From: JAILLW01 sp045629045
GTDB taxonomy: Bacteria; Bacillota; Clostridia; Lachnospirales; Lachnospiraceae
Direction: 5' to 3'
Assembly (NCBI GenBank): GCA_045629045.1
Contig: JAZQQM010000048.1
Location: forward strand, 1 to 54,610
Length of the DNA: 54,610 nucleotides
The notes under the pieces were generated by a model. That model was not told the origin of the DNA, made no database searches, and was given only the letters and a program-made list of their open reading frames with translations. Both the position numbers and the translations under genes were made by a program. This document shows positions 7,324 through 15,471 of this stretch, one piece after another (within the stretch, counting starts at the first letter, position 1; the number at the start of each line of letters is the position of its first letter).

Positions 7324-8477
7324 TAATTACTGAGCAATTCCCTTTCCCAGGCTTCACGTTCCAAGTCACAATTTTCCAGGAAGCATGAGTCTTTCCCCTT
7401 ATGAGGCCTGATATTCTTTGTCTTACAAATCTGACCAATTGTATCGGGTGCATTAAAAAGATATGCCATCAGGAACTTATCCTTTAACGCAACATCTGCA
7501 TCATCTTCAGGTAAATTGCTTAATACGTGTTCAATGTGTTTTTCTTCAAGGCCCAGATATCTTTCACGAATCTCACTTAAAGATCTGTTTTTCTTGGCAA
7601 TAAAAGTATATGGTTCCTTGGAACATACTGCATCCGTCAAGACTTTAAGAATCCGTTCAACAAGCTTCTTGTTAGCAGGATGCCTGCCTTTGATTCTATC
7701 ATAACTAATATTCCCGGCAATGATATTTTGGTACTGTTCGTATGTTTTATCCGTTCCATCACTCGCTGAATGAGTGAATGAAGGATAGATTGATTTTATA
7801 TTATTATTTGTTAAATTCTCTTGATTATTATATGTATTTGTCCCCGAAAAAATTAGAGGGTATGGGGCAACATTTTCGGGGAGGGTATCGACCTTTGAAT
7901 CGCCACCACCCCCATTGTTTTGTACTACCTCATCCGAAATATTAGGTACACTCCCCGAAAATTTTAGGGGAGGTTCAGAATTATTTTCGGGGATATCTAT
8001 GTTTTTAACTTCTGACATCCCTGAATCTGTTGGTGTATCATCCGTTCCGAATGTGATTTCTCTCAATTTCGAGGGAATCAATTTTATATACATTACGTTA
8101 TTGCTTATCGTTCCGTCAGGGTGCTCCACATCGTCAAAGGATCTTTCAATCACGCCCACATTAACCAGAACGTCAAAAGCTGCCTTTACACTGTCTTTTG
8201 ATTCACCGAACATATTGGAATAGAACTTATATGACTTCTGTAAAACATTCCCGATAAACTTTTTCTTCCAGCCGATTATATAACCCGTATTTTCATCACG
8301 AATCTCTGTTGGGCGATGCCAATATACGACATCACCCAAAATAAGAATCGCCAGGAGGTGCGGTTTCCCGTTCTTACGCAGAACATGCTTAAACCATTCC
8401 TGAGGAATTACATTTCCCTTTATGCTTATTTGAGCCATTTCATCAACTGTACTGTTTCCGCTTGTTAATCTAGGCAT
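7323..8477 (-). CDS. Replication-initiator-like protein (DUF6017-like)
   Basis: The 384-residue protein starts with a winged-helix-like region (about 20-135) that resembles the N-terminus of replication initiators from Firmicute plasmids and integrative elements, has a low-complexity middle (about 145-235, rich in Pro, Asn, Ser and Gly) and a helical C-terminal domain (about 250-370) of the type that follows such initiators (DUF6017-like, from memory). It should bind the element's origin. Its start overlaps the end of parB by 13 bases and is preceded by AGGAG, so Par and Rep functions are made together. Another possible reading is a DnaD-like primosome protein. Confidence 0.55.
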   Translation of the reverse strand: MPRLTSGNSTVDEMAQISIKGNVIPQEWFKHVLRKNGKPHLLAILILGDVVYWHRPTEIRDENTGYIIGWKKKFIGNVLQKSYKFYSNMFGESKDSVKAAFDVLVNVGVIERSFDDVEHPDGTISNNVMYIKLIPSKLREITFGTDDTPTDSGMSEVKNIDIPENNSEPPLKFSGSVPNISDEVVQNNGGGGDSKVDTLPENVAPYPLIFSGTNTYNNQENLTNNNIKSIYPSFTHSASDGTDKTYEQYQNIIAGNISYDRIKGRHPANKKLVERILKVLTDAVCSKEPYTFIAKKNRSLSEIRERYLGLEEKHIEHVLSNLPEDDADVALKDKFLMAYLFNAPDTIGQICKTKNIRPHKGKDSCFLENCDLEREAWERELLSN

Positions 8478-9385
8478 TCTTGCTGCTCCTTATCATTGTT
8501 ATTTTTCCAATCCTCAAGTAACTGAAAAATAATATCTTTCATCTTTTCCGTTGAATAATCAGCTGGGAAATACTTGGACAATCTGTTTTCGGCAATGACT
8601 ACTTCACGTCCTTTAACCTTATTGCCGGCACATAATATTTCCTCAACATCTTCACGGGTAATATCGCTGATCTGTGCTAAAGCCCTTAATTGCTTAACTC
8701 TTTCGGCCCTGAGCACAGTTCCGTTCATGTGTTCCTCAAATACCCACCACTGTATCTCTTTGTCCAAAAATGATAATTCAACAGCCACGACAAACTGAAT
8801 ATGTTTAGCATCCACTTCGTTTAAAAGTTCCGGAATCAATTCATTTAACCTAAGGTATCTTTGAACCTGTCTGCCTGACATTCCGTAGATTTCTCCCAGT
8901 TCATCCGCCGACCATTTCTCGGAGATTTCACCTCGATGAAGCATCTTCTCATATTTTTCTTTCATGGAGCGGGCTCTGTCACCGGGTGTCAGGTTCTCGC
9001 GTTGAATATTGGAATCAACCATCATGATTCCGGCAACATCCTCATCTACATCCACCAATATCACAGGAACTTTCTCAATTCCCAGTTTCTTTGCTGCAAA
9101 TTTACGGCGATGGCCGGATATTATCTGATAACCGCCGTTCGGATCCTCGCGAGCGATAATCGCGTTAATAATTCCGCGCAAAGATATACTTTTAACCAGT
9201 TCTTTCATCTGTTCATCGTCACGGACTCTGAAGGGATGATTCGGAAAATCATGAAGCTCGGAAACAGGAATTTCAATTGCTCCTTCCGTACCGATATCAC
9301 CGCCGCCGCATAATTCATCATATGAAAGCATCTTTATTTTCTGTCCCGGGCGAAGTTTTTCGTTTCTTGTAGCAGTATTACTCAT
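8465..9385 (-). CDS. parB: ParB/Spo0J-family partition protein
   Basis: A 306-residue CTP-dependent DNA clamp that binds parS and works with ParA to segregate DNA. The N-terminal nuclease-like ParB domain begins near residue 36 (EIPVSEL); the nucleotide-binding GHRR motif is at 91-94 and the QREN motif at 128-131, followed by a helix-turn-helix at about 160-182 (ELGEIYGMSGRQVQRYL). The C-terminal part (about 255-300) is helical and may dimerise. It overlaps the parA stop and is preceded by AGGAGGTG. Its setting next to a Rep-like gene suggests a plasmid or integrative element rather than the chromosomal ParB. Confidence 0.85.
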   Translation of the reverse strand: MSNTATRNEKLRPGQKIKMLSYDELCGGGDIGTEGAIEIPVSELHDFPNHPFRVRDDEQMKELVKSISLRGIINAIIAREDPNGGYQIISGHRRKFAAKKLGIEKVPVILVDVDEDVAGIMMVDSNIQRENLTPGDRARSMKEKYEKMLHRGEISEKWSADELGEIYGMSGRQVQRYLRLNELIPELLNEVDAKHIQFVVAVELSFLDKEIQWWVFEEHMNGTVLRAERVKQLRALAQISDITREDVEEILCAGNKVKGREVVIAENRLSKYFPADYSTEKMKDIIFQLLEDWKNNNDKEQQECLD

Positions 9386-10163
9386 CTTCCAGCACCTCCT
9401 TTACCAATGATGTATATGCTTTTGACACCTTACCGTTAGGATCGTGGTGATAAATACTGATTCCTTCGGCACTTGTTTCCGAAGCCTTAACCGATGATGG
9501 AATACAGGTTTCAAATACCGTAAGAATATCCGAATATGACTCATTAAGGGCCAGCATAATATCTTTGGTGTAGTTATTTCGTGTATCTACCATGGTTCTG
9601 ACTACGCCGCGTATTTTAAGTTCAGGGTTAATATGTCTCTTAACCTTATTAATTGTCTTAATTAATTGTTGAAGGCCTTTAACGGGCAAATATGCCATCT
9701 GAGAAGGTATTATTACTTCGTCGGCCGCAGCAAGTGCGTTCATTGTTATCATTCCAAGTGATGGCATGCAGTCAATCAGGACATAATCATAATCACATTC
9801 TTCAAGCAATTGGTTTACATAAGTTCTTAATATCATTTCCCTGCTCATCACATTTACCAGTGATACTTCAAGACCGGACAGTTCAATATTGGATGGAACT
9901 ATATCTACATTTTCTTTATGATGAATAATTCCTTCGGTAGTAACACCCTCCTCATTAATAACCGCAAGCATCAGGGTCGATATTGTTGTTTCAAGTTCAT
10001 CCGGTTCATCAATACCGAGACTTTTTGTCATATCAGCCTGGGGATCTGCATCAATAAGCAGCACTTTCTTTCCCTCTCTTGCCAATCCGATTCCTAAGTT
10101 AACGGTGGTGGTGGTTTTACCCACCCCACCTTTCTGATTTGCTATTGCTATTACCTTACTCAT
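9378..10163 (-). CDS. parA: ParA-type partition ATPase
   Basis: The 261-residue product shows the deviant Walker A motif KGGVGKTTTT near its N-terminus, the LLIDADPQAD motif and the DCMPSLG motif (Walker B region), all hallmarks of ParA/Soj ATPases that form gradients on DNA to move ParB-parS complexes. I prefer ATG 10163, seven bases after AGGAGG; another ATG two codons upstream is too near this site. It is the second gene of the module and overlaps parB. Confidence 0.88.
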   Translation of the reverse strand: MSKVIAIANQKGGVGKTTTTVNLGIGLAREGKKVLLIDADPQADMTKSLGIDEPDELETTISTLMLAVINEEGVTTEGIIHHKENVDIVPSNIELSGLEVSLVNVMSREMILRTYVNQLLEECDYDYVLIDCMPSLGMITMNALAAADEVIIPSQMAYLPVKGLQQLIKTINKVKRHINPELKIRGVVRTMVDTRNNYTKDIMLALNESYSDILTVFETCIPSSVKASETSAEGISIYHHDPNGKVSKAYTSLVKEVLEDE

Positions 10164-10165
10164 TT

Positions 10166-10441
10166 TCATACCTCCTCATCATCAAAAATATGCATTGCAG
10201 CTTCTTTTTCATCAATCACCAAATGCTTTTCAAGATACTCCTCAAATTTTTCTACATTTATCAGCAGTAAGTTGCCGATTCTGTATAAAGCATTTGCTTT
10301 CTTCGAAATGTTTCCTACCGAAGTACGGCTCATACTGTAAATTCTGATAGCCTCTTTGGGTCTTATGAATTTTCTTTCCTCATCTCCTTCCTGCATTATT
10401 TTTTTCAATGTGTTTGCTGATTTTTCACTTTCGGGTCCCAT
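10166..10441 (-). CDS. Excisionase-like small DNA-binding protein (DUF6462-like)
   Basis: The 91-residue protein has a winged-helix/MerR-type pattern in residues 25-75: a helix with EAIRIYSMSRTSVGNISKKA, then a wing ending in NVEKFEEYLEKH. This matches small DNA-binding proteins of mobile elements in this family (DUF6462/excisionase-like, from memory). A perfect AAGGAGG site precedes it. As the first gene before parA it may regulate the module or direct recombination. Confidence 0.6.
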   Translation of the reverse strand: MGPESEKSANTLKKIMQEGDEERKFIRPKEAIRIYSMSRTSVGNISKKANALYRIGNLLLINVEKFEEYLEKHLVIDEKEAAMHIFDDEEV

Positions 10442-10480
10442 CTTTTTTCCTCCTTATTGTTGAATTTAAGACCATAACAG

Positions 10481-10517
10481 AAAAGACACTCTCCTAAAAA
10501 CTTCTAGAAAAGTGTCT
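10481..10517 (-). terminator. Weak hairpin behind glgA
   Basis: AGACACT (10484-10490) and AGTGTCT (10511-10517) form a seven-pair stem with a 20-base loop and four T after it on the minus strand. It is placed to end glgA transcription before the parAB module, but the large loop makes this uncertain. Confidence 0.35.
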
Positions 10518-10552
10518 CAATTCAATAAACAATATAAACAATAATGAGGTTG

Positions 10553-10631
10553 CACCAAAGATTTTTGGTACTTTTTTGGTATTTTAGATTTTTGGTGTCT
10601 CAAGAATGCTGTAACGACAAGGGCTCGTAGC
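10553..10631. other. Repeat-rich junction next to glgA, possible element end
   Basis: Three direct copies of TTTTTGGT occur at 10562-10569, 10573-10580 and 10589-10596, the first also part of an inverted repeat (ACCAAA/TTTGGT). They are followed by a GC-richer stretch (10600-10631) that runs into the glgA stop. Base composition and gene content change here from accessory to core. This is the sort of layout found at attachment sites of tyrosine-recombinase elements, but no integrase is in the window. Confidence 0.4.
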
Positions 10632-12077
10632 CTATCCTATCAACCAATCGTACATCTCGCAGTATTTCTCGGCCGAACGTCCCCAAGAGAAGTCGGTGCT
10701 CATTGCGCGGTCGATTATCTTATTCCACTCACGCTTTTTGTCGTAGTATATTTTTTCGGCGTAGCGGATGGTGCCCAGCATTTCGTGAGCATTGTAATTT
10801 GTAAAGGAGAAGCCTGTTCCCTTTGATTCGTATTCGTTATATGGTTCTACTGTGTCCTTAAGGCCGCCTGTTTCACGGACAATAGGTACTGTTCCGTAAC
10901 GGAGGGCCATAAGCTGTGATAATCCGCAGGGTTCGAAAAGCGACGGCATTAAGAATGCATCCGAAGCTGCGTATATCTTGTGAGATAATGCATCTGAGTA
11001 GTAGATGTTCGCAGATACTTTTTCATTATATTTCCAGTCGAAGTGACGGAACATATTCTCATATCTTTCTTCACCGGTACCAAGGACTACAATCTGGATG
11101 TTATCCTGGCACAGTTCATCCATTATATATGCAATTAAGTCAAAGCCCTTCTGGTCTGTAAGACGTGATACGATACCGATCATCATCTTCTTGTCATCTA
11201 CCTCAAGACCAAGTTCTTCCTGAAGAGCCTTCTTGTTCTTGGCCTTTTCTTTACGGAAGTTAATTGCGTTGTATGGATATTTGATATTTTTGTCCGTCTC
11301 GGGATTAAAGTCTTCGTAATCGATTCCGTTAACGATTCCGCGAAGGTCATGTTCACGGGCACGAAGGAGTCCGTCTAAGTGCTCGCCGTAGAATTCTGTC
11401 ATGATTTCCTTTGAGTAGGTTGCGGAAACTGTAGTAATGGCATCTGCATATACGATACCGCCCTTAAGAAGGTTAGCATCCTTAAAGGCTTCCAATTTGT
11501 CCGAAGTGAAGAAGTAATCCGGAAGGCCTGTTATATCTTTGACCTCCTGAACGCCCCACTTACCCTGGAACTTAAGGTTATGAATAGTCATAACGGACTT
11601 GATTCCACGGAAGAATTCGTTGCCCTGGAATCGCTCCTTAAGATAAACGGGAATAAGTCCTGTCTGCCAATCGTGACAGTGGATTACGTCCGGGCGGAAA
11701 TTAATTAAGGGTAATATTGATAAAGCTGCCTTTGAGAAAAAGGCGAATTTTTCGATTTCGTACAGGCCGTCGTTGCTATAGGGAGCAGGGCCGCCAAAAA
11801 ACATCTCATTGTCTATGAAGTAATACTTAACGCCGTCAACTTCTGCCTTAAGAACACCTACATACTCATTCTTCCAATGGAAATCCATATAGAAGTGAGT
11901 GACATATTCCATCTTTTCTTTCATTTCGGGCTTGATGCACATATACTTGGGAAGTACCACACGTACATCGAAGTATTTCTTGTCGATACATTTGGGAAGC
12001 GAGCCCACTACATCTGCCAAACCGCCTGTTTTAATAAATGGAACGCCTTCTGAAGCTACGAAAAGTATATTTTTCAT
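10632..12077 (-). CDS. glgA: Glycogen (starch) synthase, GT5
   Basis: The 481-residue enzyme transfers glucose from ADP-glucose to growing alpha-1,4-glucan in the cytoplasm. The N-terminal ADP-glucose motif KTGGLADVVGSLP is at about residues 16-28, and the C-terminal half has the GT-B signature PSLFEPCGLSQL and the ETGGL loop. The length is typical of bacterial GlgA (about 475-490). I start at ATG 12077, five bases after GGAGG; an upstream in-frame TTG overlaps that site. No other glycogen genes are beside it, so it stands alone at the edge of the mobile segment. Confidence 0.95.
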   Translation of the reverse strand: MKNILFVASEGVPFIKTGGLADVVGSLPKCIDKKYFDVRVVLPKYMCIKPEMKEKMEYVTHFYMDFHWKNEYVGVLKAEVDGVKYYFIDNEMFFGGPAPYSNDGLYEIEKFAFFSKAALSILPLINFRPDVIHCHDWQTGLIPVYLKERFQGNEFFRGIKSVMTIHNLKFQGKWGVQEVKDITGLPDYFFTSDKLEAFKDANLLKGGIVYADAITTVSATYSKEIMTEFYGEHLDGLLRAREHDLRGIVNGIDYEDFNPETDKNIKYPYNAINFRKEKAKNKKALQEELGLEVDDKKMMIGIVSRLTDQKGFDLIAYIMDELCQDNIQIVVLGTGEERYENMFRHFDWKYNEKVSANIYYSDALSHKIYAASDAFLMPSLFEPCGLSQLMALRYGTVPIVRETGGLKDTVEPYNEYESKGTGFSFTNYNAHEMLGTIRYAEKIYYDKKREWNKIIDRAMSTDFSWGRSAEKYCEMYDWLIG

Positions 12078-12180
12078 TTCATCCTCCAAATGATGATGTT
12101 TTAATATCTAGTGAATATGAACTAAACATTAAGAAAATTTTAGCACATTTAGACAAAAAGTTCCACATAATAGCATAGGT

Positions 12181-13629
12181 TTACATGGCATTCTGAAGAA
12201 TCATGCGAACCACATCCTCTGCCGAGTTCACCGTTCCCACCGATGTGCTCTGGTTCTGAAGCGACCAAACATTAAGCGCATAGCGGCTTAACACCTCCGT
12301 AACACGATATCTGTCCACGTTGTCTTCAGCTCCAAAGAGTATAACTATTAAATCATGTCCGTCAACTTCAAGTGTATTAACCAGACATGCGCCGGCTTTA
12401 TTGGTGGTTCCTGTCTTAAGGCCTGTAACTTCCTCCATGTTGTAGAGCATCATATTTGTATTTTTGATTTCGATATTGTCCGCGTCCGCAACATTATACT
12501 TTTTGGCGGAGGTAATTGTCTTAATCTCCGGGTAGTTTTCCAGAATATATTTGCACAAAATAAACATATCCTTAACCGACATTCTGTTCTGAACCTTTGA
12601 CGAAACATTCTCGTTAATAAAGGTAGGAAGTCCGTTGCAGGTATAGAATATTGTATTCTTAAGACCAAGTTCGTCGGCTCTTTCATTCATTCTTTGAACG
12701 AAGGCCTCTTCGGAACCCGATATTCCTTCAGCCAGGGTAAGCGCAAATTCGTTGGCCGACGGCAGCATCAGTCCGTAAAGGAGCTGCTCAACATGTATGC
12801 TCCGGCCTTCCTTAACAGGGATAACACCGTCACCACCCTGAGACAACTGCTCACCCAAAGCAGATACTTTAAGTGTAGTGTCCATACTTAGCGAACCTGC
12901 CGATATTTCCTCCATTGTAAGCAGGTACGTCATAAGCTTGGTTGTACTTGCAATAGGATAATCCACGGAAGAGTTATAGGAATAAAACACCCTGCCCGTG
13001 GTGCAGTCCCCCACAAGCACTCCGTTGATTCCGTAAAAATATCCCTCTTCTTCAAGCACATAAGGATCCACACTAAATGTCCTTTCCGTGTCAAAGCATA
13101 TACTCATGTCATCATCAATAAGAATGCTTACATCAAGTATCATTGCAAGATCCACATAGGACATAAAGCACTCGTATTCTTCATTGGAATCCTTAATAAG
13201 AATCGTATAATACTTACGCTCGTTATCATCCACATACAGATTATTAACAGCCTGGGATGCCCTCAAATTCTTAATACGCTCTTCGCTCCAGGCGGGCTTA
13301 TCTTCGTCAAATCCATTAAACTCATACTTCCCGCCGGTATTAATCTTAATCTCTCCCCCGTTAATATCAACCTCGAAGCATAGTTCCGTATCTTTAAGCG
13401 CGGATGCCACTTCTCTAAGGGGAAGGTACAGATTGCCGTCATACTCCAGGTCAATGGTATGAATAAGTGTTTCCGTACCGTTAATCTCAAGATTATGCTC
13501 TTCCACATAAACGAAAGGTGCCGTAACGGAACACAGCGGCAATGTCATTAATGACACTACTGTCATAACTGTGCTAATTAGAACCGCCCATATTCTTTTT
13601 GTAAACATTCGTTGTCTGTTCGTCATCAT
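12181..13629 (-). CDS. dacF: D-alanyl-D-alanine carboxypeptidase with N-terminal stalk domain
   Basis: A class C low-molecular-weight penicillin-binding protein (peptidase S11) that trims the terminal D-Ala of peptidoglycan peptides outside the cell. The catalytic motifs are complete: S228-T-T-K231, S291-A-N293 and K405-T-G407. A membrane segment (about 12-36) is followed by an extra domain (about 40-105) that looks like the copper-amine-oxidase N-terminal/stalk fold found on Firmicute wall proteins. The total length of 482 is longer than the usual 380-400 because of this addition. The gene overlaps the end of the preceding membrane protein gene, so the two are co-expressed. The exact start among several ATGs is uncertain. 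Confidence 0.88.
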   Translation of the reverse strand: MMTNRQRMFTKRIWAVLISTVMTVVSLMTLPLCSVTAPFVYVEEHNLEINGTETLIHTIDLEYDGNLYLPLREVASALKDTELCFEVDINGGEIKINTGGKYEFNGFDEDKPAWSEERIKNLRASQAVNNLYVDDNERKYYTILIKDSNEEYECFMSYVDLAMILDVSILIDDDMSICFDTERTFSVDPYVLEEEGYFYGINGVLVGDCTTGRVFYSYNSSVDYPIASTTKLMTYLLTMEEISAGSLSMDTTLKVSALGEQLSQGGDGVIPVKEGRSIHVEQLLYGLMLPSANEFALTLAEGISGSEEAFVQRMNERADELGLKNTIFYTCNGLPTFINENVSSKVQNRMSVKDMFILCKYILENYPEIKTITSAKKYNVADADNIEIKNTNMMLYNMEEVTGLKTGTTNKAGACLVNTLEVDGHDLIVILFGAEDNVDRYRVTEVLSRYALNVWSLQNQSTSVGTVNSAEDVVRMILQNAM

Positions 13630-14269
13630 TCTTAATCACTACTAATCTGTTATCATCATATATATAGCTGCATTCTTCACTTCCCAGAATCAGCCTGTCT
13701 CCATTTAATACAAAGGAGCCCGAATCATTATAGTTTTCCGCTATTTTTTCATAGGGTACAAAGATATCAGTAAATGTATTCTTTAAATAATCCGTAAGCT
13801 CACTTCCCAGTGCGTTTTTAATAAGTTCCTCCCGCTCGTTATCCGGGTAATCATATCCCTCCGTAGCAAGTCGCACACTGATATATCCTTCCATCAGATT
13901 GGCAAGCGTCGCATAACCTTCATCAATTACCCCTTTATATATTTCTTCATCAACGTTTATGCTGTAGGTACCCATATTGGACAGCAATTCCTTGTCAAAA
14001 GATATACTGCTTTGGATGCCGCAATCTTTATAGGCATCAAGCACATCAAGATAGGACACGTTCACATCCTCTATATCCGCTAAAAAGGTATAGGCCCTTA
14101 AGGCAAAATCCTCCGACAAATCAACATAGCCTGTATATTCTCCGGCTATGTTGCTGTTTTTATATTCTTTGTAAACAAAAAAAAGACACCCACACAAAAG
14201 TGATATTGAAATCAGTATCAATATCACTATAAGAGGTGTTCTTTTCCTAGATTTACTATTTCTGTTCAT
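13574..14269 (-). CDS. Membrane-anchored exported protein of unknown function
   Basis: The 231-residue protein has a basic N-terminus and one membrane segment (about 13-34) containing Cys residues, then a helical soluble part (35-190) outside the cell and a small beta-rich end (about 190-225, LNGDRLILGSEECSYIYDDNRL). No family is recognised. It starts two bases after the LD-carboxypeptidase stop and overlaps the D-alanyl-D-alanine carboxypeptidase gene, so it sits between two peptidoglycan enzymes and probably serves the cell wall. Confidence 0.6.
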   Translation of the reverse strand: MNRNSKSRKRTPLIVILILISISLLCGCLFFVYKEYKNSNIAGEYTGYVDLSEDFALRAYTFLADIEDVNVSYLDVLDAYKDCGIQSSISFDKELLSNMGTYSINVDEEIYKGVIDEGYATLANLMEGYISVRLATEGYDYPDNEREELIKNALGSELTDYLKNTFTDIFVPYEKIAENYNDSGSFVLNGDRLILGSEECSYIYDDNRLVVIKNDDEQTTNVYKKNMGGSN

Positions 14270-14271
14270 AA

Positions 14272-15399
14272 TTATTCCAATCTATAGTTAATACTAAACG
14301 AACCCCTGTCAAATTTGACTTCACCCAGTGCGCCGTTAATCATAATCATCTGAGGCGGTCTGTGGCCTATATCCGCATCCATGATAACAGGCACCTTATT
14401 TGCCACACAGGCAACGGGAAGTACCGCATCGAACCTGTTAAGGTTAAACATGGTTTCACCCATCAAAGGTCGTCCGAAAATAAAGCCTTTTACATTCTTA
14501 AACCAGCCTGCTTCCTGCATCTGCCACATGGCTCTTCGTATGCCGAATACATTAAGATCGCAGGCTTCCAGATACCATATTATTCCGTCATTGGCATATT
14601 TATTAACGAATTGGTTTACATAATCAAATCTCGTACCAAGGAGGTTGATGAGACAATCCATGCAGCCGCCTATAATACGTCCGTTAAAAGATATACTATC
14701 AGTTGACATAACTCCATCGGTGCATATATCCTCTGTGGTTGACATAACTCCGTCAGCCAATGTATCCTTTCTGGTTGACATAACTCCATTCGGCTCAAAT
14801 GCCCTTACACATACATCTTCCGTACAGTTATAGGGAGCCAAAGGATTCTCTTCGGTCTTAAGGGATTCGATTTCGTATTTATCAAAATTGTGAACACTAA
14901 TCTTCCCGTTACTGACAGACTTTCCCGTAAGAATATTATAGGCTTCCTCAATAGACCTGTGACGGGGCTTCATTCCGAAGGCTGCCGCATTCGGTCCGTA
15001 CAGGGAAGCGATATCACATTTGGTGGTTAACATAAATGTGAAGTTTGTATTATCCGAATAACCCATATACCACTTGGGTTTAGCTTTCATAACTGCGTCA
15101 AAGTCGATATGTGACAGGGTTTCACACATAAGTTCTCCCCCGCCGCAGGATATTATTCCGTCTATGCCAGAGTTAACATAACTCGATACGAGTTCTTCGG
15201 CACAGGCCTCCGGTGTACTGCTTATTCCAATACCCTCACTAAGGTATACATTAGGGCCTAAGTTAACATAATATCCGTTTGATTTCCAGAACTCCAAAGC
15301 CGACTCAAAAGCCGACTTATACGGTTCAATGCCGCACCCAAAGGAAGGTGCTACAAATCCTACTGTTCCGTTATCTGTAATAAATTCAGGGAATTTCAC
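14272..15399 (-). CDS. LD-carboxypeptidase / MccF-like peptidase (S66)
   Basis: A 375-residue serine peptidase of family S66, which cuts the L-Lys/DAP-D-Ala bond in muropeptides or inactivates microcin-like nucleotide peptides. The likely triad is Ser115 (GYSDNTN), Glu278 (YLEACD) and His346 (DIGHRPP). Residues 205-240 are three 12-residue repeats, each beginning GVMST, inserted between the two domains. The start codon is GTG; GGAG lies eleven bases before it within a sequence related to the internal repeats. The neighbours are wall enzymes, which favours muropeptide recycling over self-immunity. Confidence 0.8.
   Translation of the reverse strand: MKFPEFITDNGTVGFVAPSFGCGIEPYKSAFESALEFWKSNGYYVNLGPNVYLSEGIGISSTPEACAEELVSSYVNSGIDGIISCGGGELMCETLSHIDFDAVMKAKPKWYMGYSDNTNFTFMLTTKCDIASLYGPNAAAFGMKPRHRSIEEAYNILTGKSVSNGKISVHNFDKYEIESLKTEENPLAPYNCTEDVCVRAFEPNGVMSTRKDTLADGVMSTTEDICTDGVMSTDSISFNGRIIGGCMDCLINLLGTRFDYVNQFVNKYANDGIIWYLEACDLNVFGIRRAMWQMQEAGWFKNVKGFIFGRPLMGETMFNLNRFDAVLPVACVANKVPVIMDADIGHRPPQMIMINGALGEVKFDRGSFSINYRLE
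14702..14809. repeat. Three tandem 36-bp repeats inside the S66 peptidase gene
   Basis: GTTGACATAACTCC recurs at 14702, 14738 and 14774, exactly 36 bases apart, and the rest of each unit is degenerate. The unit length is a multiple of three, so the reading frame stays open. A fourth related core (GTTTACATAACTCC, 15401-15414) lies just before the start codon of the same gene and carries its ribosome site. Confidence 0.8.
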
Positions 15400-15404
15400 A
15401 GTTT

Positions 15405-15460
15405 ACATAACTCCATCCGACATATATCCTTCAGACATAAATTTATCAGATATATATTCA
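15405..15460. repeat. Degenerate 15-bp tandem repeat between recN and the S66 gene
   Basis: Units starting with ACATA occur at 15405, 15420 and 15435, each 15 bases long and ending in CG or CAG, with a weaker fourth unit from 15450. The block fills nearly the whole 72-base gap between the recN stop and the start of the next gene. Confidence 0.6.
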
Positions 15461-15471
15461 ATAATTGTCTT

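Noticed and set aside
10841..10900. Frequent CTTAAG words in the core genes
   Set aside because: CTT and AAG are favoured codons here, so the palindrome is explained by codon use.
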